From positions 1 to 64,000 of the forward strand of contig NZ_JAQGEI010000022.1 in assembly GCF_029017505.1 (NCBI RefSeq): a DNA stretch of 64,000 nt, in the 5' to 3' direction. The translations under genes were made by a program, and so were the position numbers. Below, piece by piece: positions 51,128-60,853 of the stretch. Source of the stretch: Sedimenticola hydrogenitrophicus (GTDB lineage: Bacteria; Pseudomonadota; Gammaproteobacteria; Chromatiales; Chromatiaceae). A model generated the notes under the pieces. It worked only from the letters and a program-made list of their open reading frames with translations, searched no databases and had not been told where the DNA came from. Each line of letters begins with the position of its first letter. Position 1 is the first letter of the stretch.

Positions 51128-51141
51128 TTGATATATTTCAA
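51128..51141. promoter_or_regulatory. Fnr-like box
   Basis: TTGATATATTTCAA matches the Fnr consensus TTGAT-N4-ATCAA at nine of ten specified positions. It lies 18 bp after the Crp/Fnr-family gene stop codon and about 82 bp before the next gene, so the encoded regulator may control that gene. Confidence 0.5.
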
Positions 51142-51222
51142 TGCGCTGCCGCGGTGGAATCCTTAGCCTCTCCCTGATCGACAGAGTTATGGAATTCACC
51201 CAGCATTCCCCAGGAGCCAGTC

Positions 51223-51657
51223 ATGCAGCAATCCCTCACGCGCGAAGCGTTCTCCCTGTTCTCGCTGGAGATTGGCAAATCAGAGACCACCCTGAGCAGC
51301 GTGGATCAGATCCTCGATCACCTGAAAGGCTGTATCGAGGCGGACCCGGCCGCCGTCTTTATCGCCACCTTCGACCACTACGCCCATACCCGTGCCCTGC
51401 CGAACGGTCAGATCCACAGGGATATCCGTGCGGCCAGCAATATCATATTCTGCTTCGGCCTCACCCTGCCGACCCCCCAGGCGATGGCCCTGCGCCCGCG
51501 CTCTATCGGCGTGGTGGAACTGCCGGAGAGCTTCCACATCACCTTCATGGAGGCGCCGATGCCGGTCGCCAATACCGCCATGGAGAGCTGGGCGCGTTCG
51601 GTGCGGAACCGGGAGAACCACGGATCCACACAGATAAACACGGATTCAGAATCCTGA
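51223..51657 (+). CDS. conserved-looking hypothetical protein with repeat-derived tail
   Basis: A 144-residue soluble protein I do not recognise with certainty. Plausible folded core: FSLEIGKSETTLSSVDQILD, ATFDHYAHTRALPNGQIHRD, IIFCFGLTLPTPQAMALRPR, and VVELPESFHITFMEAPMPVA. The ATG follows CAGGAG. The last ten or so residues (HGSTQINTDSES) come from an intergenic palindrome (51615-51695) that reads into the frame, so the ancestral protein probably ended near residue 132. Position behind the Crp/Fnr gene and an Fnr-like box suggests redox-linked expression. Confidence 0.75.
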   Translation: MQQSLTREAFSLFSLEIGKSETTLSSVDQILDHLKGCIEADPAAVFIATFDHYAHTRALPNGQIHRDIRAASNIIFCFGLTLPTPQAMALRPRSIGVVELPESFHITFMEAPMPVANTAMESWARSVRNRENHGSTQINTDSES

Positions 51658-51695
51658 TCCCCTATCTGTGTGAATCCGTGTCCATCCGTGGTTCC
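51615..51695. repeat. palindromic ACCACGGAT/ATCCGTGGT repeat
   Basis: The left end GAACCACGGAT and right end ATCCGTGGTTC are exact complements; between them CACACAGAT and ATCTGTGTG, and ACACGGATTC and GAATCCGTGT, also pair, giving a nested structure. It overlaps the 3' end of the preceding ORF. Confidence 0.75.
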
Positions 51696-51740
51696 TTACC
51701 AGCCGGGTTGGGGTAACTAAACGGATGTTGAAATCCATAC

Positions 51741-51946
51741 GTAACTACTCACCCGGCCTGCAGCGATTGGCCTGGCTTGTTGGCCGATCTTGATGGCGCC
51801 TCGAATCCGGCCCCTTTTTCAGATTCATGCCTGCCCTTGTTTGAGCGAAGCGAGTTTGGGCAGGCGCTGAAAATGGGGCCGGATTCGAGGATACAAGCCA
51901 TCGTGTGAGGCCGGCAAGGCAGGCCAATCACCCCGTGGGTAGTTAC
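51741..51946. repeat. long multi-arm palindrome
   Basis: Outer arms GTAACTAC..CACCCGG / CCGTGGGTAGTTAC; perfect 16-bp inner arms at 51799-51814 and 51875-51890 (CCTCGAATCCGGCCCC); innermost GCCTGCCC / GGGCAGGC. It carries the same GGCCAATC / GGGTGAGTAG sequence as 46311-46355. No gene lies in 51658-52048. Confidence 0.8.
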
Positions 51947-52048
51947 AGCCATACTTAGAATTGCTGAACACACCCCGATCCACTTGACATCGGCTGCGGG
52001 CAATGGGGTAATCCGGCGCTAAGCCAGTCTGGACCCACTGTCGACCCG

Positions 52049-53395
52049 ATGAACCGGAATTCAACGCTTTACGTTCTACTCCTCAGCCTGCTGCTGCTCG
52101 GCGGCTGCGCCAGCCAGGCCCGTTTTCCCGACAATCCGCCCCTGGCCGAGGCAAAACCCACGGTCAGCCCCATCACTCCGGACTCCACGGTGCTGCTGAT
52201 GACCCTCTCCGGTGGCGGCAGCCGGGCATCCGCCTTCGCCTACGGGGTGATGGAGGCATTGCACCAGACCCCGCTCACCACCCGGCCCGACGCGCCCACC
52301 CTGCTGGACAAGGTGGACCTGATCTCGGCGGTCTCCGGCGGCAGCATCATCGCGGCCTATTACGGACTGCATGGCGAGCGGCTGTTCGAGCGCTTCCGTG
52401 ATGACTTCCTGAAGCAGAATGTCAGGGACGAGATCCGCCAGCGCATGCTGTCACTGGAAAACCTCTCCCGGCTCTCCTCCACCACCTTCGGTTCCGGGGA
52501 TATCCTGGACGAGTATTTCAGGGAGAAGCTGTTCGGCGAACGCCCGCTGAGCGAACTCTTCGATGACCAGGGTCCGGTGATCATCATCAACGCCACCGAC
52601 CTGTTCAAGGGGAGCCGCTTCGGCTTCACCCCCGAGCTGTTCTCCCTGATCTGCTCCGACAGCGACCACTTCCCGGTGGCCCGGGCGGTGGCCGCCTCCA
52701 GCGCGGTGCCGCTGATCTTCACCCCGATCACCCTGACCAACCGGGCCGGCAGCTGCGGCGCGCCGGTCCCGGAGTGGGTACGGGTCGGGCTCACGGAAAA
52801 GGCGAAAAATCCCCGCCGTTACCGCCTGGCCAGGACCTGGAGCCGCTACCTGAACCGCCCGGAACACCCCTACGTGCACCTGTTGGATGGCGGTCTGGCC
52901 GACAACCTGGGACTGCGCGCCATGCTCGACCAGATCATTATCCATGACGGCCTGGACGATACCCTCAAACACGACATGTTGGCGCAGGCCCGGCGCATCG
53001 TCCTGATCGAGATCGACGCGGCGGCGCGGCTGCCGAGCGAGTGGGAGAAGCAGCCGGATCACCCGCCACAGACGGTGATTCTGGATGCGGCCAGCACCAC
53101 CCCCCTGAGCAACTACAACTTCGAGACCAAGGCCTACCTGCACAGTCAGCTGGGGCCCTGGCTGCGCCAGAACGGCGCCGTGCGCCAGCCCGAACTCTAC
53201 ATCATCGAAATCAATCTGGACGACAGCGATGAACGGCTCGACGGCCAGCCCCTGTCGACCATTCCCACCGACTTCAACCTGCCGGAACAGGCGGCGGAAC
53301 GGCTGATCGAGGCGGGTCACCAGTTGCTGCGCAACCACCCGGAATTCAGCCGCCTGCTGAAGGATCTCTATGCGGAGATGGCCGGGTTTCGCTAG
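52049..53395 (+). CDS. patatin-like phospholipase, lipoprotein
   Basis: A 448-residue protein with a lipoprotein signal: NSTLYVLLLSLLLLGGCASQ, lipobox LGGC. The patatin domain has the oxyanion stretch LSGGGSRASAFAYG, the nucleophile serine in ISAVSGGSII (GxSxG), and the Asp of the dyad in LLDGGLADNLGLRA. It should hydrolyse acyl esters at the inner leaflet of the outer membrane or the periplasm. The C-terminal part (NYNFETKAYLHSQLGP...) is not typical for short patatins and may be a dedicated extra domain. Solitary gene. Confidence 0.9.
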   Translation: MNRNSTLYVLLLSLLLLGGCASQARFPDNPPLAEAKPTVSPITPDSTVLLMTLSGGGSRASAFAYGVMEALHQTPLTTRPDAPTLLDKVDLISAVSGGSIIAAYYGLHGERLFERFRDDFLKQNVRDEIRQRMLSLENLSRLSSTTFGSGDILDEYFREKLFGERPLSELFDDQGPVIIINATDLFKGSRFGFTPELFSLICSDSDHFPVARAVAASSAVPLIFTPITLTNRAGSCGAPVPEWVRVGLTEKAKNPRRYRLARTWSRYLNRPEHPYVHLLDGGLADNLGLRAMLDQIIIHDGLDDTLKHDMLAQARRIVLIEIDAAARLPSEWEKQPDHPPQTVILDAASTTPLSNYNFETKAYLHSQLGPWLRQNGAVRQPELYIIEINLDDSDERLDGQPLSTIPTDFNLPEQAAERLIEAGHQLLRNHPEFSRLLKDLYAEMAGFR

Positions 53396-53462
53396 CGGTT
53401 CCGAACGACGTACCCGCTGCAGGGGTCCAGTTCCGGAAAGCAATGGCAGCGGAGATGCGCCC

Positions 53463-53550
53463 AACCTGTAGGAGGCCCGCCCCCAGGCAGATTGAATGGG
53501 ATACAGACGCAGGAGCGATCATCGCAGCGGGGGCGCCGCCCCTACTGGTT
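53463..53550. repeat. palindromic GTAGGGGCG-type repeat
   Basis: Left arm AACCTGTAGGAGGCCCGCCC and right arm GGGGGCGCCGCCCCTACTGG followed by TT pair over most of their lengths. It lies just downstream of both the patatin gene and ispG, which converge on it, and could help end both transcripts. Confidence 0.7.
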
Positions 53551-53556
53551 GACCGA

Positions 53557-54777
53557 TCAACCGTAATGGCGCTCCACATAGCGTTCCACCAGCTGCTGGA
53601 ACTCCTCGGCAATGCGCTCCCCCTTGAGGGTGACGGTCTTCTCCCCGTCCTCGTACACCGGCGCCACCGGCACCTCGCCGCTGCCGGGCAGGCTGATACC
53701 GATATTGGCATGCTTGCTCTCGCCGGGTCCGTTGACCACGCAGCCCATCACCGCCACCTTCATCTCCTCGACCCCGGGATATTGCCGGCGCCATTGCGGC
53801 ATCTGCGCCCGCAGATAGTCCTGGATCTCCTGGGCCAGCTGCTGGAAGAAGACGCTGCTGGTGCGCCCGCAGCCGGGACAGGCGATCACCATCGGGGTGA
53901 ACGAACGCAGCCCCATGGACTGCAGGATCTCCTGGGCCACCTGCACCTCCTGGGTGCGGGCGCCGCCGGGCTCCGGGGTCAGGGAGATGCGGATGGTGTC
54001 GCCGATGCCCTCCTGCAGCAACACCGCCAGGGCGGCGGTGGAGGCGACGATCCCCTTGGAGCCCATGCCCGCCTCGGTCAGTCCGAGATGCAAGGCATAG
54101 TCACAGCGGTCGGCGAGTTCGCGATAGACGCCGATCAGGTCCTGCACCCCACTCATCTTGCAGGAGAGGACGATACGATCGCGCCCCAGCCCCAGCTCCT
54201 CGGCGCGGCGGGCGTTGTCCAGGGCCGAGACCACCATGATCTCGCGGATCACCCGGTCGTTGTCCAGCGGCACGGCGGCGCGGGCGTTCTCGTCCATCAT
54301 GCGCATCACCAGTTCCTGGTCCATGCTGCCCCAGTTGACGCCGATGCGAACCGCCTTGTCGTAGCGGCAGGCCAGCTCGATCATGGCGGCAAACTTCTCG
54401 TCCCGGTTGGCGCCGCGCCCCACATTGCCCGGGTTGATGCGGTATTTGTCCAGGGCCCGGGCGCACTCGGGATAGGTCCGCAGCAGCTTGTGGCCGTTGA
54501 AGTGGAAATCGCCCACCAGCGGTACATCGACCCCCAGCTTGTCCAGCCCGTCGCGGATCGAGGCGACGGCGCGGGCCGCCGCCTCGCTGTTCACCGTGAT
54601 GCGCACCAGCTCGGAGCCGGCGCGGCGCAGTTCGGCCACCTGGCGGATGGTGGCCGCGATATCCGCCGTGTCGGTATTGGTCATCGACTGAATGACCACC
54701 GGGGCGGCGCCACCGACGGTGACACCGCCGATGCGAACACCCACGGTCGCGGCACGTTTGACTGTCAGCTCAGACAT
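53557..54777 (-). CDS. ispG: 4-hydroxy-3-methylbut-2-enyl-diphosphate synthase
   Basis: Iron-sulfur enzyme of the MEP isoprenoid pathway. The start at 54777 ([18 protein letters not shown]) gives 406 residues, in range for the proteobacterial form. Seen: the TIM-barrel opening [49 protein letters not shown], and cluster cysteines in [10 protein letters not shown] and [11 protein letters not shown], plus the final Glu motif. The PilZ gene stops 4 bp upstream on the same strand, so they may be co-transcribed. Confidence 0.96.
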   Translation of the reverse strand: MSELTVKRAATVGVRIGGVTVGGAAPVVIQSMTNTDTADIAATIRQVAELRRAGSELVRITVNSEAAARAVASIRDGLDKLGVDVPLVGDFHFNGHKLLRTYPECARALDKYRINPGNVGRGANRDEKFAAMIELACRYDKAVRIGVNWGSMDQELVMRMMDENARAAVPLDNDRVIREIMVVSALDNARRAEELGLGRDRIVLSCKMSGVQDLIGVYRELADRCDYALHLGLTEAGMGSKGIVASTAALAVLLQEGIGDTIRISLTPEPGGARTQEVQVAQEILQSMGLRSFTPMVIACPGCGRTSSVFFQQLAQEIQDYLRAQMPQWRRQYPGVEEMKVAVMGCVVNGPGESKHANIGISLPGSGEVPVAPVYEDGEKTVTLKGERIAEEFQQLVERYVERHYG

Positions 54778-54781
54778 ACAC

Positions 54782-55042
54782 TTAAAGGAACCTGACGGCG
54801 ATACCCCGGCCGGGCTCGGTCCTGACCACCACGGCGCGTTGTGGCAGCGGGTCTTCAATATCCATGGCCAGCACCTCGACTTGCGAATCCAGGGCCGGCA
54901 GCAACTCCTCCTTGATGATCAGAAACAGACCCCCGTGAGACAGATCCTTGGTATACACCTCACGCACCCGGCCTTCGGCATCGGTCAGCCTGACCTGGGA
55001 GCGCAGGGAGAAGCGGGAATACTCACGGTTGTCGATGGTCAT
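54782..55042 (-). CDS. PilZ-domain c-di-GMP-binding protein
   Basis: An 86-residue single-domain PilZ protein. The RxxxR motif is in [13 protein letters not shown] and the (D/N)xSxxG motif in [11 protein letters not shown], so both halves of the c-di-GMP site are present. The gene lies between argG (13 bp upstream) and ispG (4 bp downstream) in the same direction. Confidence 0.9.
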   Translation of the reverse strand: MTIDNREYSRFSLRSQVRLTDAEGRVREVYTKDLSHGGLFLIIKEELLPALDSQVEVLAMDIEDPLPQRAVVVRTEPGRGIAVRFL

Positions 55043-55055
55043 GCCAATCGGGCCG

Positions 55056-56276
<1,221 letters not shown>

Positions 56277-56377
56277 GGGGAAACTCCGTTAATTGCTGCC
56301 GACCATACGGCAATACCGTCATGAAAGCTTGACATTATAACCCAGTCGGACCGCTTTTATACCAGCCCCGCAATTGC

Positions 56378-58015
56378 TCAACGCCCCTGGCGGCGCCAGC
56401 GGCGCACGATCGCCTCCACGTCGACCGTACCCGGACCGTCACGCCACATATTGAAGAAATCGATGTCATTACTGTTCGGCGCCGGGTTGGGTTGATGGAA
56501 CTGGAAGCGGGTCGGCAGTGGCACTGCCTCGCCCAGCGCCATCGCCTCGCCGCGCCCCAGGGCGGCGAGGATATTCACCAGGTTGGCCTCCGCATCCGGT
56601 ACCAGGTCACGGATATATTGCTGGTCATCCGGGTTGGTCACGCGCAGACAGATGAAGCTGCCGCACTGCGCCAGCACCGTCTCCGACAGCTCATGCGGCC
56701 GCTGACTCACCACGGCCAGCCCCACCCCGTACTTGCGTCCCTCCTTGGCGATACGCTCCATGGAGCGCCGGGTCCCCTCGAACTGGGTACCGGCCTCGCG
56801 CGGGATGTAATTATGCGCCTCCTCACAGACCAGCAGCAGGGGGAACTCGCGGGACTGGGGGTTCCAGTAGTTGAATTCGAAGGCGAGCCGGCCGATCTGC
56901 GCCGACACCGTGGGCCGCACATCGAACGGCACCGAACTGAAGTCGATCACCGTGATCTGCCGCTGCGGCTCCACCAGGCCGACGAACTCCTGCAGCAGGT
57001 CCACCAGGGAAGCGGAACTCTTGCGCCGTTTCGGCTTGAACAGGAAATCGTAGCGCACATCGTTGAAGCGGCTCTGCATCTTGATCAGGAACTCATCGAA
57101 CTGACCGTACAGCGCCCCCTTCACCTTGCCGAAGTCCATCACCTGCTCATTGGCCCGCTTGAACTGATGGAACAGCTCCGCCAGGGAGAAGTAGACCGGC
57201 GAATCGATCGAGATATGGGCATCCTCCATATCGCTGTTGGCCTTGCGCCGCAGCGTCAGCAGCACCTCACGCAGAAACGCCATCTGGGTGGAGGCCTTGG
57301 CGTCGTCGCGGTCGATCAGCAGGTCCACCAGCTCGCCATAGGTCAGCAACCAGTAGGGTATCTCCAGATTGCGCGCATCGATATAGCGGTAACTCCCCTC
57401 CGCGAAGGCGGAGTGTTGGGTCTCGCCCTCGCTCCATACGTACTCGCCGTGCAGATCCAGCAGGATCACCTTGGCCTTCGGCATCACCTGCACGGTGCGC
57501 TGGAGCATGCTGGCCACCGCCCAGGACTTGCCGGAGCCGGACTGGCCGAGAATCGCCATGTGACGGCTAAACAGGGCCGTGGGATCCAGACACACCCCCA
57601 TGGAGGTGAGGGTGGGCAGGTAGCCCAGTTCGAAACCGGTGGACTGAAACTTCCTGAACAGGATGGCGACCTCATCCGCACGCACCACATGCACCTCCGC
57701 CCCCGGGGTCGGATAGTGGATTACCCCGCGGTGAAAGTTCCTGTCCCGGTCCAGTTCGCCCAGCGGGACCAGCGTCATCACCCCACGCATACCCCCCGCC
57801 TCCAGGTGTTCCTGAGCGGCGCTGATCACCATGGCCACCACCTCAATACCACGCTGTTTGACCATGAGATAGGAGCCCAGCTGGCCCACGGAGATATCGC
57901 CCGTTTCCGCCGGGACCACGGGAAACTCGCCGTGCTCCATCGTGGTCAGCTCGGCGAGCATGATGTTTTCACGTACTTCGGTAACCCTACCGATACGGGT
58001 TTGCGTATTTTCCAT
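56378..58015 (-). CDS. HerA-like hexameric ATPase (DUF87)
   Basis: A FtsK/HerA-superfamily DNA-translocating or membrane-linked ATPase, 545 residues. N-terminal HAS-barrel-like beta domain (IGRVTEVRENIMLAELTTME), Walker A MAILGQSGSGKSWAVAS, Walker B FPLLLVCEEAHNYIPREA, and VVSQRPHELSETVLAQC with sensor and arginine-finger residues. Bacterial HerA works with NurA or with Sir2-type defence partners, but no such gene adjoins: argG and an alpha/beta hydrolase gene flank it. Its role is open. Confidence 0.88.
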   Translation of the reverse strand: MENTQTRIGRVTEVRENIMLAELTTMEHGEFPVVPAETGDISVGQLGSYLMVKQRGIEVVAMVISAAQEHLEAGGMRGVMTLVPLGELDRDRNFHRGVIHYPTPGAEVHVVRADEVAILFRKFQSTGFELGYLPTLTSMGVCLDPTALFSRHMAILGQSGSGKSWAVASMLQRTVQVMPKAKVILLDLHGEYVWSEGETQHSAFAEGSYRYIDARNLEIPYWLLTYGELVDLLIDRDDAKASTQMAFLREVLLTLRRKANSDMEDAHISIDSPVYFSLAELFHQFKRANEQVMDFGKVKGALYGQFDEFLIKMQSRFNDVRYDFLFKPKRRKSSASLVDLLQEFVGLVEPQRQITVIDFSSVPFDVRPTVSAQIGRLAFEFNYWNPQSREFPLLLVCEEAHNYIPREAGTQFEGTRRSMERIAKEGRKYGVGLAVVSQRPHELSETVLAQCGSFICLRVTNPDDQQYIRDLVPDAEANLVNILAALGRGEAMALGEAVPLPTRFQFHQPNPAPNSNDIDFFNMWRDGPGTVDVEAIVRRWRRQGR

Positions 58016-58209
58016 TCTGGTCGGACCCCGTTCTTGCGTTCTTTGGTTATTGTTCCGGGCGGTGGCAGCCTGGGAGTATGGATTGTTGATGCGCTGAAAG
58101 CGTTTTTTCAGGTTAAAGAATACCCCACATCGTCGCGCTGTGTTGTGAATTATTTAACCGCTGACCGGTAGATAGATTCGGAAGGGAAGGCAACGTAGAC
58201 GGCGATCGA

Positions 58210-58989
58210 TCAGAAGTCGTGCAGAAACTCATTCAGCAGGGCGGAGAACGCCTGCGGCTGCTCGGCATAGACCCAGTGGCCGGCTCCCGGGACGCCTTGC
58301 AGTTGGGCGCGCGGAAACAGCCGGCGGATGACCGGTCGGGCCTCGGGCTGCAGATAGTCCGACTGTTCACCATGAATGAACAGGGTAGGCCCGGGATAGG
58401 CGGGGCCGTCGTGGGCGGGGAAACCGACGATCTCCGCCATGCCGCGGGTCAGGGCCGGCAGATTCATGCGCCATCCCCAGCCGCCGGCCTCCTGTCGCAG
58501 ATTCTGCAGCAGGAACTGGCGCAACCCCGCTTCATCCAGATAGCCGGCGAGGATCGCATCCGCCTCACCCCGACTGCCGACAGGCGCCTGGTCAACCGCG
58601 TGCAGCGCCTCATAGATCACCCCGAAGCGGTTGGGATAGGCGACCGGCGCGATATCCACCACCACCAGTCCGGTCACCCGTTCCGGCTGTTCCAGGGCCA
58701 GCCACATGGCGGCCTTCCCCCCCATACTGTGTCCGATCAGCAGCGCCGACTCCAGCCCCTGCTCGTCAATCAGCTGCGCCACATCCCGAGCCAGGGCGGC
58801 ATAGCTGACATCCTCGTCGTGGGGCGAGCGGCCGTGGTTGCGCAGGTCCGGCACCAGCACGTGGAACCGGTCGGCCAGCCCACGGGCCAACGAGTGCCAG
58901 TTGGTGGAGGAGCCGAGCAGGCCGTGCAGAAAGACCAGCGTGGGGTGCTGGTCGCCGTAGTTGCCGTATTCTCGGTAGTGGAGTCGCAT
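58210..58989 (-). CDS. alpha/beta-hydrolase (YbfF-like esterase)
   Basis: A 259-residue serine hydrolase. The oxyanion region is LVFLHGLLGSSTNWHSLA, the nucleophile IGHSMGGKAAMWLAL, the acid near VVVDIAPV and the histidine in GAGHWVYAEQP, all as in the YbfF/acyl-CoA-esterase group. Placed 84 bp after lpdA in the same direction, so it may ride on the pyruvate dehydrogenase transcript. Substrate unknown. Confidence 0.88.
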   Translation of the reverse strand: MRLHYREYGNYGDQHPTLVFLHGLLGSSTNWHSLARGLADRFHVLVPDLRNHGRSPHDEDVSYAALARDVAQLIDEQGLESALLIGHSMGGKAAMWLALEQPERVTGLVVVDIAPVAYPNRFGVIYEALHAVDQAPVGSRGEADAILAGYLDEAGLRQFLLQNLRQEAGGWGWRMNLPALTRGMAEIVGFPAHDGPAYPGPTLFIHGEQSDYLQPEARPVIRRLFPRAQLQGVPGAGHWVYAEQPQAFSALLNEFLHDF

Positions 58990-59073
58990 TGTCCGTTCAG
59001 CTCTCGTGCATCATTCCGGCGCCGGGAGCGAGTGATTGAATCACCCGACCCGGCGCCGAAGGGGCCGGGCCGT

Positions 59074-60528
59074 TTACTTCTTTTTCGGCGGCATCAGGTC
59101 GGTAATGGAGCCTTCCGCCATCTCCGCCGCGAAGCAGATGGTCTCGCTCAGGGTCGGGTGCGGATGGATGGTCAGGCCGATATCCTCGGCATCCGCCCCC
59201 ATCTCCAGGGCCAGCACCGTCTCGCCGATCAACTCGCCGGCATTCACGCCGACAATGCCGGCGCCGAGGAGGCGCTTGGTGGCGGGATCGAACAGCAGCT
59301 TGGTCATGCCCTCTTCGCGGCCGATGCCCAGGGCGCGACCGGAGGCGGCCCAGGGGAAGGTGGCCTTCTCGTAGGCGATGCCCTGCGCCTTGGCATCCGT
59401 CTCGGTCAGCCCCATCCAGGCCACTTCCGGGTTGGTGTAGGCCACCGACGGAATGGTCAGCGGATCGAACAGGGCGTGATGGCCGGAGATCACTTCCGCG
59501 GCGACCTTCGCCTCGTGGGTCGCCTTGTGGGCCAGCATCGGATTGCCCACCACGTCGCCGATGGCATAGATGTTGGGCACATTGGTGCGCATGTGCTGAT
59601 CCACGGCGATGAAGCCGCGCTCATCCACCTTGACCCCGGCCAGGTCGGCGCCGATCAGCTTGCCGTTGGGGACGCGTCCGACCGCCACCAGGACCTTGTC
59701 GTACACGAGCGCTTTTTCCGGGGCGTGCTTGCCTTCGAAGGTCACCTTCAGGCCGCCCTTCTGTGCCTTGATCTCGGTCACCTTGGTGTCCAGCATGATG
59801 CTGTTGAACTGCTCCTTGAGACGCTTCTGCAGCGGCCGGATCAGATCGGTATCACAGCCGGGGATCAGGCTCGACTGCAGTTCCACCACATCGACCTGGC
59901 TGCCCAGGGTGGCGTACACCGTGCCCATCTCCAGGCCGATAATGCCGCCACCCACCACCAGCATCTTCCTGGGGATGTCTTCCAGTTCCAGGGCGCCGGT
60001 GGAGTTGATCAGTCGGGGATCATCATTGGGGAAACCGGGAATCGCCACCGGCCGTGAGCCGCAGGCGATGATGGCGTTATCGAAACCGATGGTCACCCGA
60101 CCCTTGCCGGTGTCGACACTGATACGGTTCGGGCTTTCGAACTGTCCCCAGCCGGTCACCACCTCGACCTTGCGCTGTTTGGCCAGGGCCGCCAGGCCCT
60201 GGGTCAGGCGGGCCACCACCTTGTCCTTGCCGGCGCGCATCTTGTCCAGGTCGATCTTCGGTTTGCCGAAGCTGATGCCCATGTGTTCGATCTCGGCCGC
60301 CTCGTTGATGATCGCCGCCGAGTGCAGCAGCGACTTCGAGGGGATGCAGCCGACATTCAGACAGACGCCGCCCAGGTTTGCGTGCTTCTCGATCAGCACC
60401 ACCTTTTTACCCAGATCGGCGGCACGAAAGGCGGCGGTATAGCCCCCTGGGCCCGCACCGAGTACTACCACTTCCGCCTGGATGTCGACTGCGCCCTGTG
60501 CGCTATTGGAGCCGGAATTGTTATTCAT
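59074..60528 (-). CDS. lpdA: dihydrolipoamide dehydrogenase (E3)
   Basis: FAD-dependent reoxidation of dihydrolipoamide with NAD, third component of pyruvate dehydrogenase. 484 residues, without an N-terminal lipoyl domain. Seen: VVVLGAGPGGYTAAFRAADLG (FAD; here preceded by DIQAE), active-site disulfide GGVCLNVGCIPSKSLLH, NAD site VVGGGIIGLEMGTVYATLG, and the His-Glu base HPHPTLSETI. An A-rich 325-bp space separates it from aceF. Confidence 0.96.
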   Translation of the reverse strand: MNNNSGSNSAQGAVDIQAEVVVLGAGPGGYTAAFRAADLGKKVVLIEKHANLGGVCLNVGCIPSKSLLHSAAIINEAAEIEHMGISFGKPKIDLDKMRAGKDKVVARLTQGLAALAKQRKVEVVTGWGQFESPNRISVDTGKGRVTIGFDNAIIACGSRPVAIPGFPNDDPRLINSTGALELEDIPRKMLVVGGGIIGLEMGTVYATLGSQVDVVELQSSLIPGCDTDLIRPLQKRLKEQFNSIMLDTKVTEIKAQKGGLKVTFEGKHAPEKALVYDKVLVAVGRVPNGKLIGADLAGVKVDERGFIAVDQHMRTNVPNIYAIGDVVGNPMLAHKATHEAKVAAEVISGHHALFDPLTIPSVAYTNPEVAWMGLTETDAKAQGIAYEKATFPWAASGRALGIGREEGMTKLLFDPATKRLLGAGIVGVNAGELIGETVLALEMGADAEDIGLTIHPHPTLSETICFAAEMAEGSITDLMPPKKK

Positions 60529-60853
60529 CTCTTTTGCTTCACCCTATGCAAATTCCATAATTCAGGATAACCCCCACTGGTCCTGCTGACCCGCCCCTGA
60601 AAATCCGCCATCACGGACCCGGAGATCGGCGTTCAAGCTATCCGCTGCGTATCCGGCCCGGCTGCTTTTTCTGAAAAAAAACCGAAAAATACAAAAAAGC
60701 CGAAAAATAATAAAAAAATAATTGGATAAACGTACTAATTACTGACTTTGCCCCGAAACCCTGCAAAGGGTAGCCTATCCGCCAATAAATTGAAATTATA
60801 AATTTCCCAAAAACCCACCCATTGTGGAAAAAACGTCGCCGAATCGGCCCCGG
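60529..60853. other. 325-bp lpdA leader with long A/T tract
   Basis: The space between aceF and lpdA contains a run of A-rich repeats (60673-60720), with two CCGAAAAATA units. On the minus (coding) strand it is a T-rich tract; it could act as promoter UP element or end the aceF transcript. No gene is supported. Confidence 0.5.

Noticed and set aside
54949-54961. GGTATACACC resembling the island operator
   Set aside because: It lies inside the PilZ coding sequence, far from the island, and keeps only one half of the dyad; the similar GGTATAC near 3089 is inside oxc. Both are taken as chance.
56378-58015. HerA-based phage-defence operon
   Set aside because: No nuclease, Sir2 or other effector gene adjoins; the flanking genes are metabolic.
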